Counted from the stretch's first letter, positions 24,157 through 32,504 are shown. The stretch is DNA of 36,047 bases from Terriglobia bacterium (GCA_020073445.1 JAIQFE010000042.1:1-36047), one strand, 5' to 3'. The notes: generated from the letters alone by a model not told the origin. Made by a program: numbers and translations.

Positions 24157-25290
24157 TTACTTAACCTTGTTCTGGCCGTTCAGGTAAGCGATCAGGTTCG
24201 CCATATCCGAGCCTCCGAAGCGCGGCCACGCGATGCCTTTGGCTTTCATTTGGTCCAGCATTTGCGGGCCATGATGCCAGAGGACCGAGACGATGGTGGC
24301 GGCGCTGAAGGATCGATCGGTGCCGGCGAGCTTGGGAGCTCCGGTCGAAGCATTGTTATGAGACGCGTCGTTATGACACGTGGCGCAGCGCTTGGCGGCG
24401 AATACGCGAGCGCCAGCCGCGGGGTTGCCCGCGTCTTGAAAAAACTGGTCGGCCCACAAGTAGCTCACGATCTCGCGCATCTCGGCCAGGCTGAGCGGCG
24501 CCGGGGCGGCGGGCATTCTGGGCTCGTGTTCCCACATCGCGACGGCGATATCGGTCAGCGTCTTGCCCTTGAGCCGCGAGGTGAGCGCGGCCTTTCCGTT
24601 ATGGCAGGCAGCGCAGCCCTTCGATTCAAATAATGCCTGGCCATTGGCTCCGGAGGTTATCTCCATGCGGGCGTTCGCATTGGGCGAGGAGGGAAGATTC
24701 CGGAGATAGACCAGCATATCCGTGAGGTCCTGCGACGTAAACTGGGGCCAGTCCAATTTCTTCTTCGCAAACTCCTGGCGCATGGTGGCGGCGTGATTCC
24801 ACAGCGCGTTCACGATCTCCAACGGCTGACCGAGGGACTCCCATTGAGCGACGGGTTTCGCTTCAGGGAGTTTCGCGTCCGTCAAGCCGTGGCATTCCGC
24901 GCAATGCTTGGACGAAAACAGGCGTTTCCCGCGCCCCGCATCGCCTAGTTTCTCAAAGAAACGCGCCGAATAGAAGTACGCGAACAGATCGGCGGCCGCC
25001 TGCTCATTGAGGTCGCCCGGACTGATGTTTCGCGTGCGCATGGCCGCCCACATAACCGGCGCGTGGTTCCACATGGTGGCGGCGAGCGACGCGGGCGTAA
25101 AATCACGATCGATGCGGCGGCCCAGGTCAGGTCCGACGGTTCCGCCCTTGCCGTTGATGCTGTGGCATTGCACGCAGGAGAGTGTTTCGAAAAGCTGCGC
25201 GCCGCGAGCGGAGTCCGCCGCGATGATGGCCGCGTGAAGGCCGCCCATGGAGAACGCCGCGAAGGAGAGAAACACGATCATCCGTTTCAT
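24157..25290 (-). CDS. Four-domain cytochrome c (tandem monohaem class I domains)
   Basis: A 377-aa exported protein (signal peptide about 1-21). Four CXXCH motifs at Cys39, 130, 226 and 302, each opening a separate class I cytochrome c fold of about 90 residues with a later W.H...M and D...YL signature, so it looks like a four-fold internal duplication. His/Met ligation would give higher potentials than the bis-His cytochromes around it. The position between the NapC-like and MtrB genes suggests a periplasmic electron shuttle. Its start overlaps the stop of the MtrB-like gene by 4 bp (ATGA). Confidence 0.87.
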   Translation of the reverse strand: MKRMIVFLSFAAFSMGGLHAAIIAADSARGAQLFETLSCVQCHSINGKGGTVGPDLGRRIDRDFTPASLAATMWNHAPVMWAAMRTRNISPGDLNEQAAADLFAYFYSARFFEKLGDAGRGKRLFSSKHCAECHGLTDAKLPEAKPVAQWESLGQPLEIVNALWNHAATMRQEFAKKKLDWPQFTSQDLTDMLVYLRNLPSSPNANARMEITSGANGQALFESKGCAACHNGKAALTSRLKGKTLTDIAVAMWEHEPRMPAAPAPLSLAEMREIVSYLWADQFFQDAGNPAAGARVFAAKRCATCHNDASHNNASTGAPKLAGTDRSFSAATIVSVLWHHGPQMLDQMKAKGIAWPRFGGSDMANLIAYLNGQNKVK

Positions 25291-27260
25291 CGGGTGAACC
25301 TCAATCCGGCGGTGACCAGATTCGTGCGGAAGCCTTCATAAAGGTAGAAGGCCTCGCCGTAGCCGTAATACCGCCAATCCGCGAACACGCTCATCTTTTT
25401 GTTGACCGGGAGCCAGAGTGTAGCGAGCGGCTGATAGTAGCTGGTCGCCCGGTTGCCCGAAGAGATGAAGAACGATCCGCCGGCCGAGAGCTTGGGCGCG
25501 ATTCCTTGAACCGCCGGGAGCTTGACGTTGAATAGAGCCGTCGCGGTGTGGGCGTTGTCGCGATATAAGGATGTTTGCGCCGTGAGCGTCTGCGGGATCA
25601 GATAGCCGATATTCGAGTGCAGCGTAGAGCGGGTATACGAACCCTGGAAGTCGAAGATCTTGCCGCCCGAAGGCGACCAGAACAGCGAGAGCGATTCCTG
25701 CTGCGACCGGTAATCGTAATTCACGCCCGGCACTGGGTTGTGATTGTCGAGCAGCGTAAAATCGGCGGTGAAATTGAGCGACGTCAAAGCCTGATAACGC
25801 GCCTGCGCGTGGACCTTTTGATAATCGTATAAGCTGGTGCGGAAGTACGAGCCTCCGCTCGATGCCGCTTCCGCGTCGGTCCGGATGGTGAGTTTCTGGA
25901 AGGGGCGGTACGTCACGCCACCGATGCCGACATTGCGGCGCAGTTTGGCTTGATCCGAGCTCATCAATCCCGCCGGTGGAAGAACCGCGTCGTTGGCTTC
26001 CCCCCATACATAACGATACCCGCCGCGCAGAGTGAGTTTCGACGTCGCGTCGTAGAAGATGTCGATCTCTTCCTGGTTGTAGTTCGTCACCAGCGAGGAT
26101 GCGAGCAGCGCGGCGATCTGTTGAGAGGCGCCGCTGCCGGCGAACGTCTGGGTCGACGCCGCGGATCCCGCGTTGTGGAGCCGATCCGTGAGCCAGGATT
26201 GGACGATGCGGACGCGGCGCAAGGGACGGATTTCCGCGCCCAGGCTTCCGCTGGTGTGGGGCAGCTTCGCCGCGGCGGAAACCAGATACTGCTGGCTAGT
26301 ATAGAACAGCGCCTGGCTCTGCAAGAACAGGTTCCCGGTAGCGGCCTGCTGATAGTGGACGTTGCTGTCAGGCTGGCTGTACAGAAATTGCCCGTACACG
26401 TCGAGCCACGGAGTCGCTTCGGCCGTAAACAGGCCTTTGCTGTAGATGCTGCTCCCGCGAACACCGTAGGTGGCGAGAAGACTGGTCAGGTCGGTTCTCT
26501 GGCCGAACACCGGCGTCGCCACGTTGCCGAAATTGAGCGAGCCGGGATTCTGGAAGACGCTCTGATCGTCTTTGAATGTCGTGCCGCCCTGCTCGAGCGT
26601 CGCGTGGAAACGGCGCAGCTCGAAACGAACGCCGCCGCGATAGAGATTGGTCTGATCGCGCAGAGTGTTGGGTACCGGAAACTCGTTGCCATCGGTTACG
26701 AACGTGGTTGCCCCGGTGCCGCTGCCGGAATCGCGATCATAGGCCAAATACGGGATGAACCAGTTGCCTGGGAACAGATCGAGCCGAAAGCTTCCGAGAT
26801 GGCGGCGCGTATCGAAGGATTGCTCGTTGAGCACGATTCCCCGCCCCAGCAAAGGGTCGGCGTAAGACGGAAGGAAGTTGAAGTAGGCGATGTCGCGATA
26901 GTCGGCGCTGAAATCGTACAGCTTGGATTTTTTCGCGTCGAGGTGAACAGTCTGGTAGGGATCGTCGCCCCAACCGTTCGCGCGCACCCGGATCTGATCG
27001 AAAGCCCGGTGCTTGGGATCGGCGAGCGTGAAATCGGCTCCGAGCATCTTGGGTCCCGAGCCCAGGTTTACGATGCTGCGGTAGGTGTCGAAGCTCCCAC
27101 CGACATCGGTGCGCCAACGATAGCCGACGTCGATTGAGCCAGTCAGCCAGGACTCACCCGAGGGAACGGGCGACGGAGTCTCGGCTGCCTGCGGCGGAGC
27201 CGGGGCTTCCTGCGCGAAAACAGGCACCACGATCAACGCGACGGTAATCAGCCGTCTCAT
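25287..27260 (-). CDS. MtrB/PioB-family outer-membrane beta-barrel porin
   Basis: A 657-aa barrel. The ATG at 27258-27260 is chosen because it gives a signal peptide (MRRLITVALIVVPVFAQ) and overlaps the upstream MtrA-like stop by 4 bp (ATGA). Early residues (ESWLTGSIDVGYRWRTDVGGSFDTYRS.VNLGSGPKMLGADFTL) and the alternating beta-strand pattern to the end match the decahaem-associated outer-membrane family (MtrB/PioB). No CXXCH is present, as expected for the barrel. In known conduits MtrB wraps MtrA so that haems span the outer membrane; the flanking decahaem genes fit that role. The last residues are FTR rather than a terminal Phe. Confidence 0.87.
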   Translation of the reverse strand: MRRLITVALIVVPVFAQEAPAPPQAAETPSPVPSGESWLTGSIDVGYRWRTDVGGSFDTYRSIVNLGSGPKMLGADFTLADPKHRAFDQIRVRANGWGDDPYQTVHLDAKKSKLYDFSADYRDIAYFNFLPSYADPLLGRGIVLNEQSFDTRRHLGSFRLDLFPGNWFIPYLAYDRDSGSGTGATTFVTDGNEFPVPNTLRDQTNLYRGGVRFELRRFHATLEQGGTTFKDDQSVFQNPGSLNFGNVATPVFGQRTDLTSLLATYGVRGSSIYSKGLFTAEATPWLDVYGQFLYSQPDSNVHYQQAATGNLFLQSQALFYTSQQYLVSAAAKLPHTSGSLGAEIRPLRRVRIVQSWLTDRLHNAGSAASTQTFAGSGASQQIAALLASSLVTNYNQEEIDIFYDATSKLTLRGGYRYVWGEANDAVLPPAGLMSSDQAKLRRNVGIGGVTYRPFQKLTIRTDAEAASSGGSYFRTSLYDYQKVHAQARYQALTSLNFTADFTLLDNHNPVPGVNYDYRSQQESLSLFWSPSGGKIFDFQGSYTRSTLHSNIGYLIPQTLTAQTSLYRDNAHTATALFNVKLPAVQGIAPKLSAGGSFFISSGNRATSYYQPLATLWLPVNKKMSVFADWRYYGYGEAFYLYEGFRTNLVTAGLRFTR

Positions 27261-28180
27261 CGCAGCAGGTTCCTGTCCACGTAACTTCCGTGAATCTTCT
27301 GATGGCACACAGTGCAGTTTTGGTAACGCGGCGAGCGCAGATCGTGAAACGACGGCGGCACGACGCCGATGGTGCCTGTGGTGTTCACTCTAGGCAGATT
27401 GGCGTGGCATTCCAGGCAGACGATGCGAACTTCCTGGCGCACCAGCATCCTGGGATTCGCCGATCCATGGGGCTCATGGCAGGACGCGCAGCCTTCGAAG
27501 CGCACCGGCCCGTGCTCGAACGTGAAGGGTCCGCGCTTGTCGCCATGGCAATTCAGGCATCCCGGCTCGTTCGCGGCGAAGGACTGCGCCATCGCCTTGC
27601 GAATGCTGCCGTGCGGATTGTGGCAATCGACGCAGCTCATCGCGCCTTCCGGCAGCTTGTGATGATTGGGCTTCTGGAACTGGGCCCAGATGTTGGTATG
27701 GCAGCTCGCACACTGTTCGTTGATCGCAACTGGCTTGCGGTTCACGAGTCCGTTGGGCCCGTTGGCGTGGACTTTGTGGCAAGACGTGCAGGAGACCTGA
27801 TCCTTCGCGTGACTGCTTTCCAGGCGCCCGACATGGGTCGGCTGATTCAGGTGGCAAGTGAGACAGATCTTGTCGGCAGCAGCCGCCACAAGCTTCGCCG
27901 GATTGCGGATCTCGGCGGCCGACGCGGTTTCCGTGTGCTTCTGGGCGGCTCCGTGGCAGGACTCGCAACCACGCCCCATCCAGCCGCGCTTCGCGTTGGT
28001 CTCGATCGCCTGGTGGGGGCTTTTCCCGAACCCGTTATAGATGTCTTCGTGGCAGATCTTGCAGGTTTCCGATCCGACGTAACCCGCGGGGAGCGCAGGA
28101 GGCGACGCGGCCGGGGTCTGCGCGCGCGTAGTCAGGCCAGCCGCGATCAGAAGAAGAACTGCCAGCTTAATACTGCGCAT
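27257..28180 (-). CDS. Decahaem c-type cytochrome, MtrA/DmsE family
   Basis: A 307-aa exported cytochrome (signal peptide 1-20). Ten CXXCH motifs at Cys40, 72, 106, 131, 157, 183, 208, 231, 255 and 289, the exact number and size of MtrA, DmsE and PioA. It is expected to lie inside the MtrB-like barrel and pass electrons between periplasm and cell surface. It overlaps the downstream MtrB-like gene by 4 bp and the upstream OmcA/MtrC-like gene by 14 bp, so the three are translated as one block. Confidence 0.94.
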   Translation of the reverse strand: MRSIKLAVLLLIAAGLTTRAQTPAASPPALPAGYVGSETCKICHEDIYNGFGKSPHQAIETNAKRGWMGRGCESCHGAAQKHTETASAAEIRNPAKLVAAAADKICLTCHLNQPTHVGRLESSHAKDQVSCTSCHKVHANGPNGLVNRKPVAINEQCASCHTNIWAQFQKPNHHKLPEGAMSCVDCHNPHGSIRKAMAQSFAANEPGCLNCHGDKRGPFTFEHGPVRFEGCASCHEPHGSANPRMLVRQEVRIVCLECHANLPRVNTTGTIGVVPPSFHDLRSPRYQNCTVCHQKIHGSYVDRNLLR

Positions 28181-30269
28181 GCACCTTATCGACCGCGAAC
28201 TCCGCCCCGGAGCTGTGGCAGACTGTGCAGGCCTCTCCGAGCGTGCTGGTGTTCGTGAGCGCGTGAGAGGCGGTGGGGATGTCGACGTGGCAACCCGTGC
28301 ATGCCGAAGCGATGGGCTGGATCGGGTTGATCGGTCCCTGCGGATCGGTCACCTGGTTGAGCCCCAACGGGAGATTCTGCTCACTGGTGTTGACGTGGCA
28401 CAGCGAGCAGTTACGCGTATCCGTCGCCGCCCCGGTGGGGCTCATCGCGGGGAAAAGCGTGCCGCTGAAATCGTTGTGCGTTCCGCCGAAGCCGACCACC
28501 ACGTAGGTGCGTTTGGACGCCTGCATGTTGATGCCGTAATGAATGCGATGCACCAGCAGGTTGAAATTGATGCCCTGCGGAGGAACCGCCTTATCGGCAG
28601 CGCTGGTGCGCCTGGCCGCATCCGTGTTGGACGGGTTGTGGCACATCACGCAATATTCCGTATTGTTGCGGAGTCCGCCATGCAGGGAAAGTGAAACGTG
28701 GCACGAATTGCAGTTGCCTAACGCCACCACTCCGCGTCGCGGTGCTAGCGGAGATCCGTCCACGGAGAAATACGCGACCTGGTTTTTAGCTCCGTACGTG
28801 ATGCTCTGCTGCTTAGGGTCGCCGGCCAGAATGACCTCGGTGCGGCGAGCCTCGACGCCAATCGCGTAGGTGCCCGTCGAGCCGGCCGGAACGGCGTGGG
28901 AAAATTTGTAGGTGCAATTGCTGTTCGCGTCGCACGTGGCTCCCAAGGCGCTTTCCGTCACGTATCCCGGTGTGGTCACGCCGAAATTGGTGTAGCCGTA
29001 ATCCGAAGTCGGGCCGGCCATGGTGAAGGAGAGCGTGCCCAGCGCCGACAGCGGAGCGGGCTTGCCAGCGCCGTCTTGCACGTTGAACGAAACCACCGGC
29101 AGGCTACCGGCCGTCCCATTCGCGACCTTCGTGATATTGACCACCAGACCCGAGAGTAAACTCGACGCTGTCGGCGGCACGTGCGCGCCCTTGATGGACG
29201 CGTCGAAATCGATTTCGCCTTGCGGGATGTGGCACGTCGCGCACTGAGTGTCGTCGAGCTGAGGTCCGCCAGGGTGATTGGCGCCGGTTGAGAAATTTAC
29301 ATCGTCATGGCATGCGCCGCAGGCCGCGCGCGAAGGATTCGTCAGATAAGCGGTCGCATGCGCGGCACCGGTGGTCTGCGAATGGCAGGTTTCACACCGC
29401 CGCGGATCGCCCGGATCGGCCGGGTACGCGACATCCGAGAAGTCAAACGTTCCGAACTGGTTGATGACCGGAATATAGGGCGTGCCGGCCTTGACGCTGG
29501 GCAGATTCTCGCCCATGTGGAGCTTGTGAAAGAACACCTTGGCATCGAGCGTCGCGCCGGTATTGGCATCGCTGGTTTGCGGCGTGTGGCACAACACGCA
29601 TAGATCCATGCCGCGGCGCGATCCGCCGTGCGCCGATAACTGATCGTGACATCCGTTACAGCTCGCCGTCTTGATGACGTCGCGGGTGCGGGTGACCGGA
29701 GCGCCGTTGGGAACAAAGTTAAACGTCGTGCTGGCGAAATTGGTCCCCAGATTGAAAATCGTCAGGTTGCGGGAGCCGTAAATGCCGATCGTATGTGTGG
29801 CGGTTCGATCGATTCCGGAAGGGGCTCTTGTATGGAACGTGTATTGATACTGGCCGGCTCCCACCTGCGTCGTTGTGCCGCCCGAATCGGCTGCCGCCTG
29901 TTGCGTGGAGGCAAGCACTTTCCCCGATTGACTACGTGTCGTGTAGGAAGTGTACTGTCCCTGATCGTTGGGGAGCACCGCGGCCACGAAGCTCAAGTTG
30001 ATGATGCCGGGCGTGGTGAGTCCCGTGGAATCCAGGGGCAGTCCCGCAGGATCAGTGAGGGTGTAAATCGTCGAGATCGTGCCGTCTGCAGTGATCTGCG
30101 CGGAATTCACCTTGATCACGAGACCTGGACGGACAAACTGGACCGTCTGATCATTCGCGAAAAACGCCTTCTCATGCGTGGAGTACGGCCGGCGAGGAGC
30201 ACTCGCCAGGCTCGCCGCGATCAGAACTACAATTGCCGCCACGCGCCATTGGGGCGCAAAGAATCTCAC
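28167..30269 (-). CDS. Decahaem OmcA/MtrC-family surface cytochrome
   Basis: A 700-aa exported cytochrome starting at GTG 30267-30269 (GGGAG 7-8 nt upstream). Signal peptide 1-24. It shows the four-domain OmcA/MtrC plan: beta domain about 40-190, pentahaem cluster with CXXCH at Cys204, 224, 292, 317 and 343, second beta domain about 370-510, pentahaem cluster at Cys520, 540, 621, 657 and 681. Ten haems in total. Cys446 and Cys452 (CX5C) in the second beta domain may form the disulfide that the family carries there. Unlike Shewanella MtrC and OmcA there is no lipobox cysteine, so how it is held at the surface is unclear. It begins the cytochrome block. Confidence 0.92.
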   Translation of the reverse strand: MRFFAPQWRVAAIVVLIAASLASAPRRPYSTHEKAFFANDQTVQFVRPGLVIKVNSAQITADGTISTIYTLTDPAGLPLDSTGLTTPGIINLSFVAAVLPNDQGQYTSYTTRSQSGKVLASTQQAAADSGGTTTQVGAGQYQYTFHTRAPSGIDRTATHTIGIYGSRNLTIFNLGTNFASTTFNFVPNGAPVTRTRDVIKTASCNGCHDQLSAHGGSRRGMDLCVLCHTPQTSDANTGATLDAKVFFHKLHMGENLPSVKAGTPYIPVINQFGTFDFSDVAYPADPGDPRRCETCHSQTTGAAHATAYLTNPSRAACGACHDDVNFSTGANHPGGPQLDDTQCATCHIPQGEIDFDASIKGAHVPPTASSLLSGLVVNITKVANGTAGSLPVVSFNVQDGAGKPAPLSALGTLSFTMAGPTSDYGYTNFGVTTPGYVTESALGATCDANSNCTYKFSHAVPAGSTGTYAIGVEARRTEVILAGDPKQQSITYGAKNQVAYFSVDGSPLAPRRGVVALGNCNSCHVSLSLHGGLRNNTEYCVMCHNPSNTDAARRTSAADKAVPPQGINFNLLVHRIHYGINMQASKRTYVVVGFGGTHNDFSGTLFPAMSPTGAATDTRNCSLCHVNTSEQNLPLGLNQVTDPQGPINPIQPIASACTGCHVDIPTASHALTNTSTLGEACTVCHSSGAEFAVDKVHAQY

Positions 30270-30397
30270 TCGGGATCTCCCTAGTCGGTATCGTACAGCA
30301 CTTTGTCAGAATCTAAAAGCAGTTTTCTCGCCGTTCTCTTGCCTGAACAAACGGCTACATGAGCTCTGCCGACTGGAAGTCCCCAGCGTCTTACCTA

Positions 30398-30409
30398 GGT
30401 GATATCACC
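30398..30409. promoter_or_regulatory. Perfect 12-bp palindrome upstream of the conduit operon
   Basis: GGTGATATCACC, a perfect palindrome 129 bp upstream of the MtrC-like start and 28 bp past the stop of the 69-aa gene. The half-site GGTGAT/ATCACC is reminiscent of CRP/FNR half-sites placed without a spacer. A candidate operator only. Confidence 0.4.
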
Positions 30410-30419
30410 CGTAACAGGC

Positions 30420-30432
30420 TGCAGCCCAGGGC
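30420..30432 (-). terminator. Short hairpin after the 69-aa gene
   Basis: CAGCCC-A-GGGCTG style stem just 5 bp beyond the stop codon of the small membrane protein. No T-run, so termination is doubtful. Confidence 0.25.
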
Positions 30433-30437
30433 TGAGA

Positions 30438-30647
30438 TCACCGCGCTTTGCGAGTGGGTTTCAAGGCTCTCGCCAAGTCCTCCAGGAACCGGAAGACTTT
30501 TTGATCCTCTAACTGAAGACCGAGAATAGTCTCGCCGACCAGGAGAATGAACACGAACGGTGCCGGCGGAACACCAAAATAACGGGCCGCCAGAATGACG
30601 GCGGCAAAAACGCCAATCGAAATAGGAATGTAGTGTTTCAGGTCCAT
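30438..30647 (-). CDS. Small membrane protein (69 aa)
   Basis: A 69-residue protein with two hydrophobic segments (about 7-21 and 28-40) and a basic tail (LARALKPTRKAR). The start is firm: AGAGGAGG stands 5 nt before ATG. It lies 41 bp after the DUF6152 gene and 168 bp before the MtrC-like gene, same strand. I do not recognise a family; a role in membrane assembly of the conduit is possible but unsupported. Confidence 0.7.
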   Translation of the reverse strand: MDLKHYIPISIGVFAAVILAARYFGVPPAPFVFILLVGETILGLQLEDQKVFRFLEDLARALKPTRKAR

Positions 30648-30688
30648 TTGAGCCTCCTCTTACTGTATGAACGAGCCGTGTGAACGAT

Positions 30689-31093
30689 CTACTTCGCCTC
30701 ACCACCCTGGGAGGATGCGCCCATCACCTGGGTTCCATCCGCCAAGGTAATCTTCCTTGCGTTAACAAGCTTGGTTCCATCCTTCGCGAGCGAGCCCGTG
30801 ACGGTCACCACGTCGCCCTTCTTCAGCGAGTTCCGGGTCCATCCCTCGTGCATCAGCCCGTTGGGACTGCCGAGCTCGAATTCCCAATTCGCGACCACGC
30901 CTTTGTCGTCCTTGACGTCGACATAAAAACGGGCGTGCGGGTTCATCCACTCGACCTTGGTGACGGTTCCACTGAGTGTCACCGGCTTGGTCGCGTCGTA
31001 TTCCGCTGCGAAGGAATGGTGCGGAAGGGCCGGCACGCACGTCAGTGCTAAGCCTGCGCTTACTGCGAAAACGTTCAACAACGTTTTTCTCAT
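30689..31093 (-). CDS. DUF6152 family exported protein
   Basis: A 134-aa protein, ATG 31091-31093 (an upstream in-frame ATG at 31117 would add eight residues and spoil the signal peptide). Signal peptide to about 24 (..CVPALP). The rest (HHSFAAEYDATKPVTLSGTVTKVEWMNPHARFYVDVKDD..NWEFELGSPNGLMHEGWTRNSLKKGDVVTVTGSLAKDGT) is the DUF6152 OB-like family, abundant in Acidobacteria. The function is unknown. It heads the minus-strand run that leads to the cytochrome genes, so it may be co-transcribed with them. Confidence 0.82.
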   Translation of the reverse strand: MRKTLLNVFAVSAGLALTCVPALPHHSFAAEYDATKPVTLSGTVTKVEWMNPHARFYVDVKDDKGVVANWEFELGSPNGLMHEGWTRNSLKKGDVVTVTGSLAKDGTKLVNARKITLADGTQVMGASSQGGEAK

Positions 31094-31261
31094 GACACGC
31101 GGATGGGAGCACGCCACGGCCCAAACATGCGTTCACCGGTTGTTGTTGAAGACACGCCTCTTCGGAATCGATAGCGCAATCCAGACAACTTTTGTCCGCA
31201 TCGCGTTCGGGTGCTTTCACCCAGACGATGCGCGATCCGGCGACCCTAGCGGTTCAGGAGA

Positions 31262-32041
31262 TTAGCAGGCTTGGCTGGAATGGATTCCGGCCGACCGGAA
31301 GACCTTGGCGATCTTCTGCACCGCCGTCTTGTGGATCTGCGAAGTGCGGCTCTGGTGGACGCCGAAGATCTCGCTGATTTCGGTCATCGAAGTATCGTTG
31401 TGGTAGTAGAGGGTCAGCATCTGCCGCTCGCGCTCGGACAGGGTCTGCATCGCGCCCTGAAGCATCCCGAGGATTTGGTTGCGGGCGCACAAAGTATCGG
31501 GCCGGTTCTCCGCTTTGTCCGGAAACTCCATAGGTGCGGACTCTTCGGGATCACGGGAATTCGACGCGGCCGACACGAACTCGATCCGTAGACCGATCAT
31601 CATTTGACGCCAGTCGTCCAGGTCCATTCCCATCCTGTCCGCGATCTCGGATTCCGCAGGAGCGCGCTGCAACTCGGCAGAAAGTTCGCGCGTCACTTCC
31701 TCCACGCGACGATGGCGGCGGCGAGTGTCTCGTGAAGCCCAGTCCTGCTGGCGCAGACTGTCCAGAATGGCGCCCCTGATCCGATGCTTCGCGTACGCAC
31801 CGAAGGCGACCTTGTCCCTGGAATCAAACTTCTTCATGGCATCGAGCAAACCGATCGTGCCAGCCTGAATCAAGTCGTCGAGATCCACATGTTCCGGCAG
31901 CTTCCGGCTGACATGCACCGCGATGGCCCTGACCAAGGGCAAATGCTCCAGAACGAGATCGTTCTGCGGGGTCTCCCTGGGAAACGCGCCAAAGGCTTTG
32001 ACGCTAATCGCATCGAATCTAACTTCTGCTTGTGCCGCCAT
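31262..32041 (-). CDS. RNA polymerase sigma factor, FliA/WhiG type
   Basis: A 259-aa group 3 sigma factor. ATG 32039-32041 is chosen for normal length; a longer frame reaches 32128. Region 2 is LPLVRAIAVHVSRKLPEHVDLDDLIQAGTIGLLDAMKKFD, region 3 includes ELSAELQRAPAESEIADRMGM, and region 4 is LSERERQMLTLYYHNDTSMTEISEIFGVHQSRTSQIHKTAVQKIAK. No flagellar genes are nearby, so its regulon is unclear. It stands 168 bp upstream of the DUF6152 gene on the same strand, so it could control the electron-transfer cluster; this is inference. Confidence 0.9.
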   Translation of the reverse strand: MAAQAEVRFDAISVKAFGAFPRETPQNDLVLEHLPLVRAIAVHVSRKLPEHVDLDDLIQAGTIGLLDAMKKFDSRDKVAFGAYAKHRIRGAILDSLRQQDWASRDTRRRHRRVEEVTRELSAELQRAPAESEIADRMGMDLDDWRQMMIGLRIEFVSAASNSRDPEESAPMEFPDKAENRPDTLCARNQILGMLQGAMQTLSERERQMLTLYYHNDTSMTEISEIFGVHQSRTSQIHKTAVQKIAKVFRSAGIHSSQAC

Positions 32042-32186
32042 GCCTGGTAGTAAGGCACGTGGCTGGCCGCAGTAAGCCACTGATTCTACAAGACTGAGGC
32101 GGCTGGATGGCGTCCAGATTCGAAACACGGGTTGCAGGCTGAAACCTTCGGACCGAGCCGTGCCGTCGGCCCCGGCCCGTGAACGG

Positions 32187-32498
32187 TTACATCTTTACTT
32201 CGCTGATCTGGATGGTCGGAGCGATGTTGGTATAGCGCGGAATGTCTCCCTGGATCTCAGCCGCGTGGGGGATGAAAGCGTGCTCGAAAGCCTCCACCGA
32301 ATCGAACAGCAGCGTCGCGATCACACGATTTGCGGCTTCGGTTCCTGGCTGCCCGCCGGTCAGGCCGTGGTCCACAGTCATGCCCTTGAGGGCCTCTCCC
32401 AGCTTCTCCCGCACCATGGGCATGTGCTTAGCCAGGTAGTAGTCCATGTCGAAAGTGCCGCCGGAGTTGTTGGGATAGATTACGTAGACTTTAATCAT
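32187..32498 (-). CDS. EthD family protein
   Basis: A 103-aa protein of the EthD/dimeric alpha-beta barrel family (MIKVYVIYPNNSGGTFDMDYYLAKHMPMVREKLGEALKGMTVDHG.., FDSVEAFEHAFIPHAAEI..DIPRYTNIAPTIQISEV). The HMPMV and DIPRYTNI segments are family hallmarks. It may bind a small ligand or support an oxygenase; no partner is near. No Shine-Dalgarno is seen, and TATACT lies 6 nt before the ATG, so the message may be leaderless. Confidence 0.88.
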   Translation of the reverse strand: MIKVYVIYPNNSGGTFDMDYYLAKHMPMVREKLGEALKGMTVDHGLTGGQPGTEAANRVIATLLFDSVEAFEHAFIPHAAEIQGDIPRYTNIAPTIQISEVKM

Positions 32499-32504
32499 CG
32501 ACTT

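Noticed and set aside
22731-28258. Several long plus-strand frames (23040-24164, 25950-27137, 27290-28258)
   Set aside because: All lie opposite the cytochrome and porin genes, whose haem motifs and domains are unmistakable on the minus strand.
31094-31261. Possible sigma-28-type promoter upstream of the DUF6152 gene
   Set aside because: A CAAA-15 bp-GCTATCGA reading matches the FliA consensus too poorly to report as a site.
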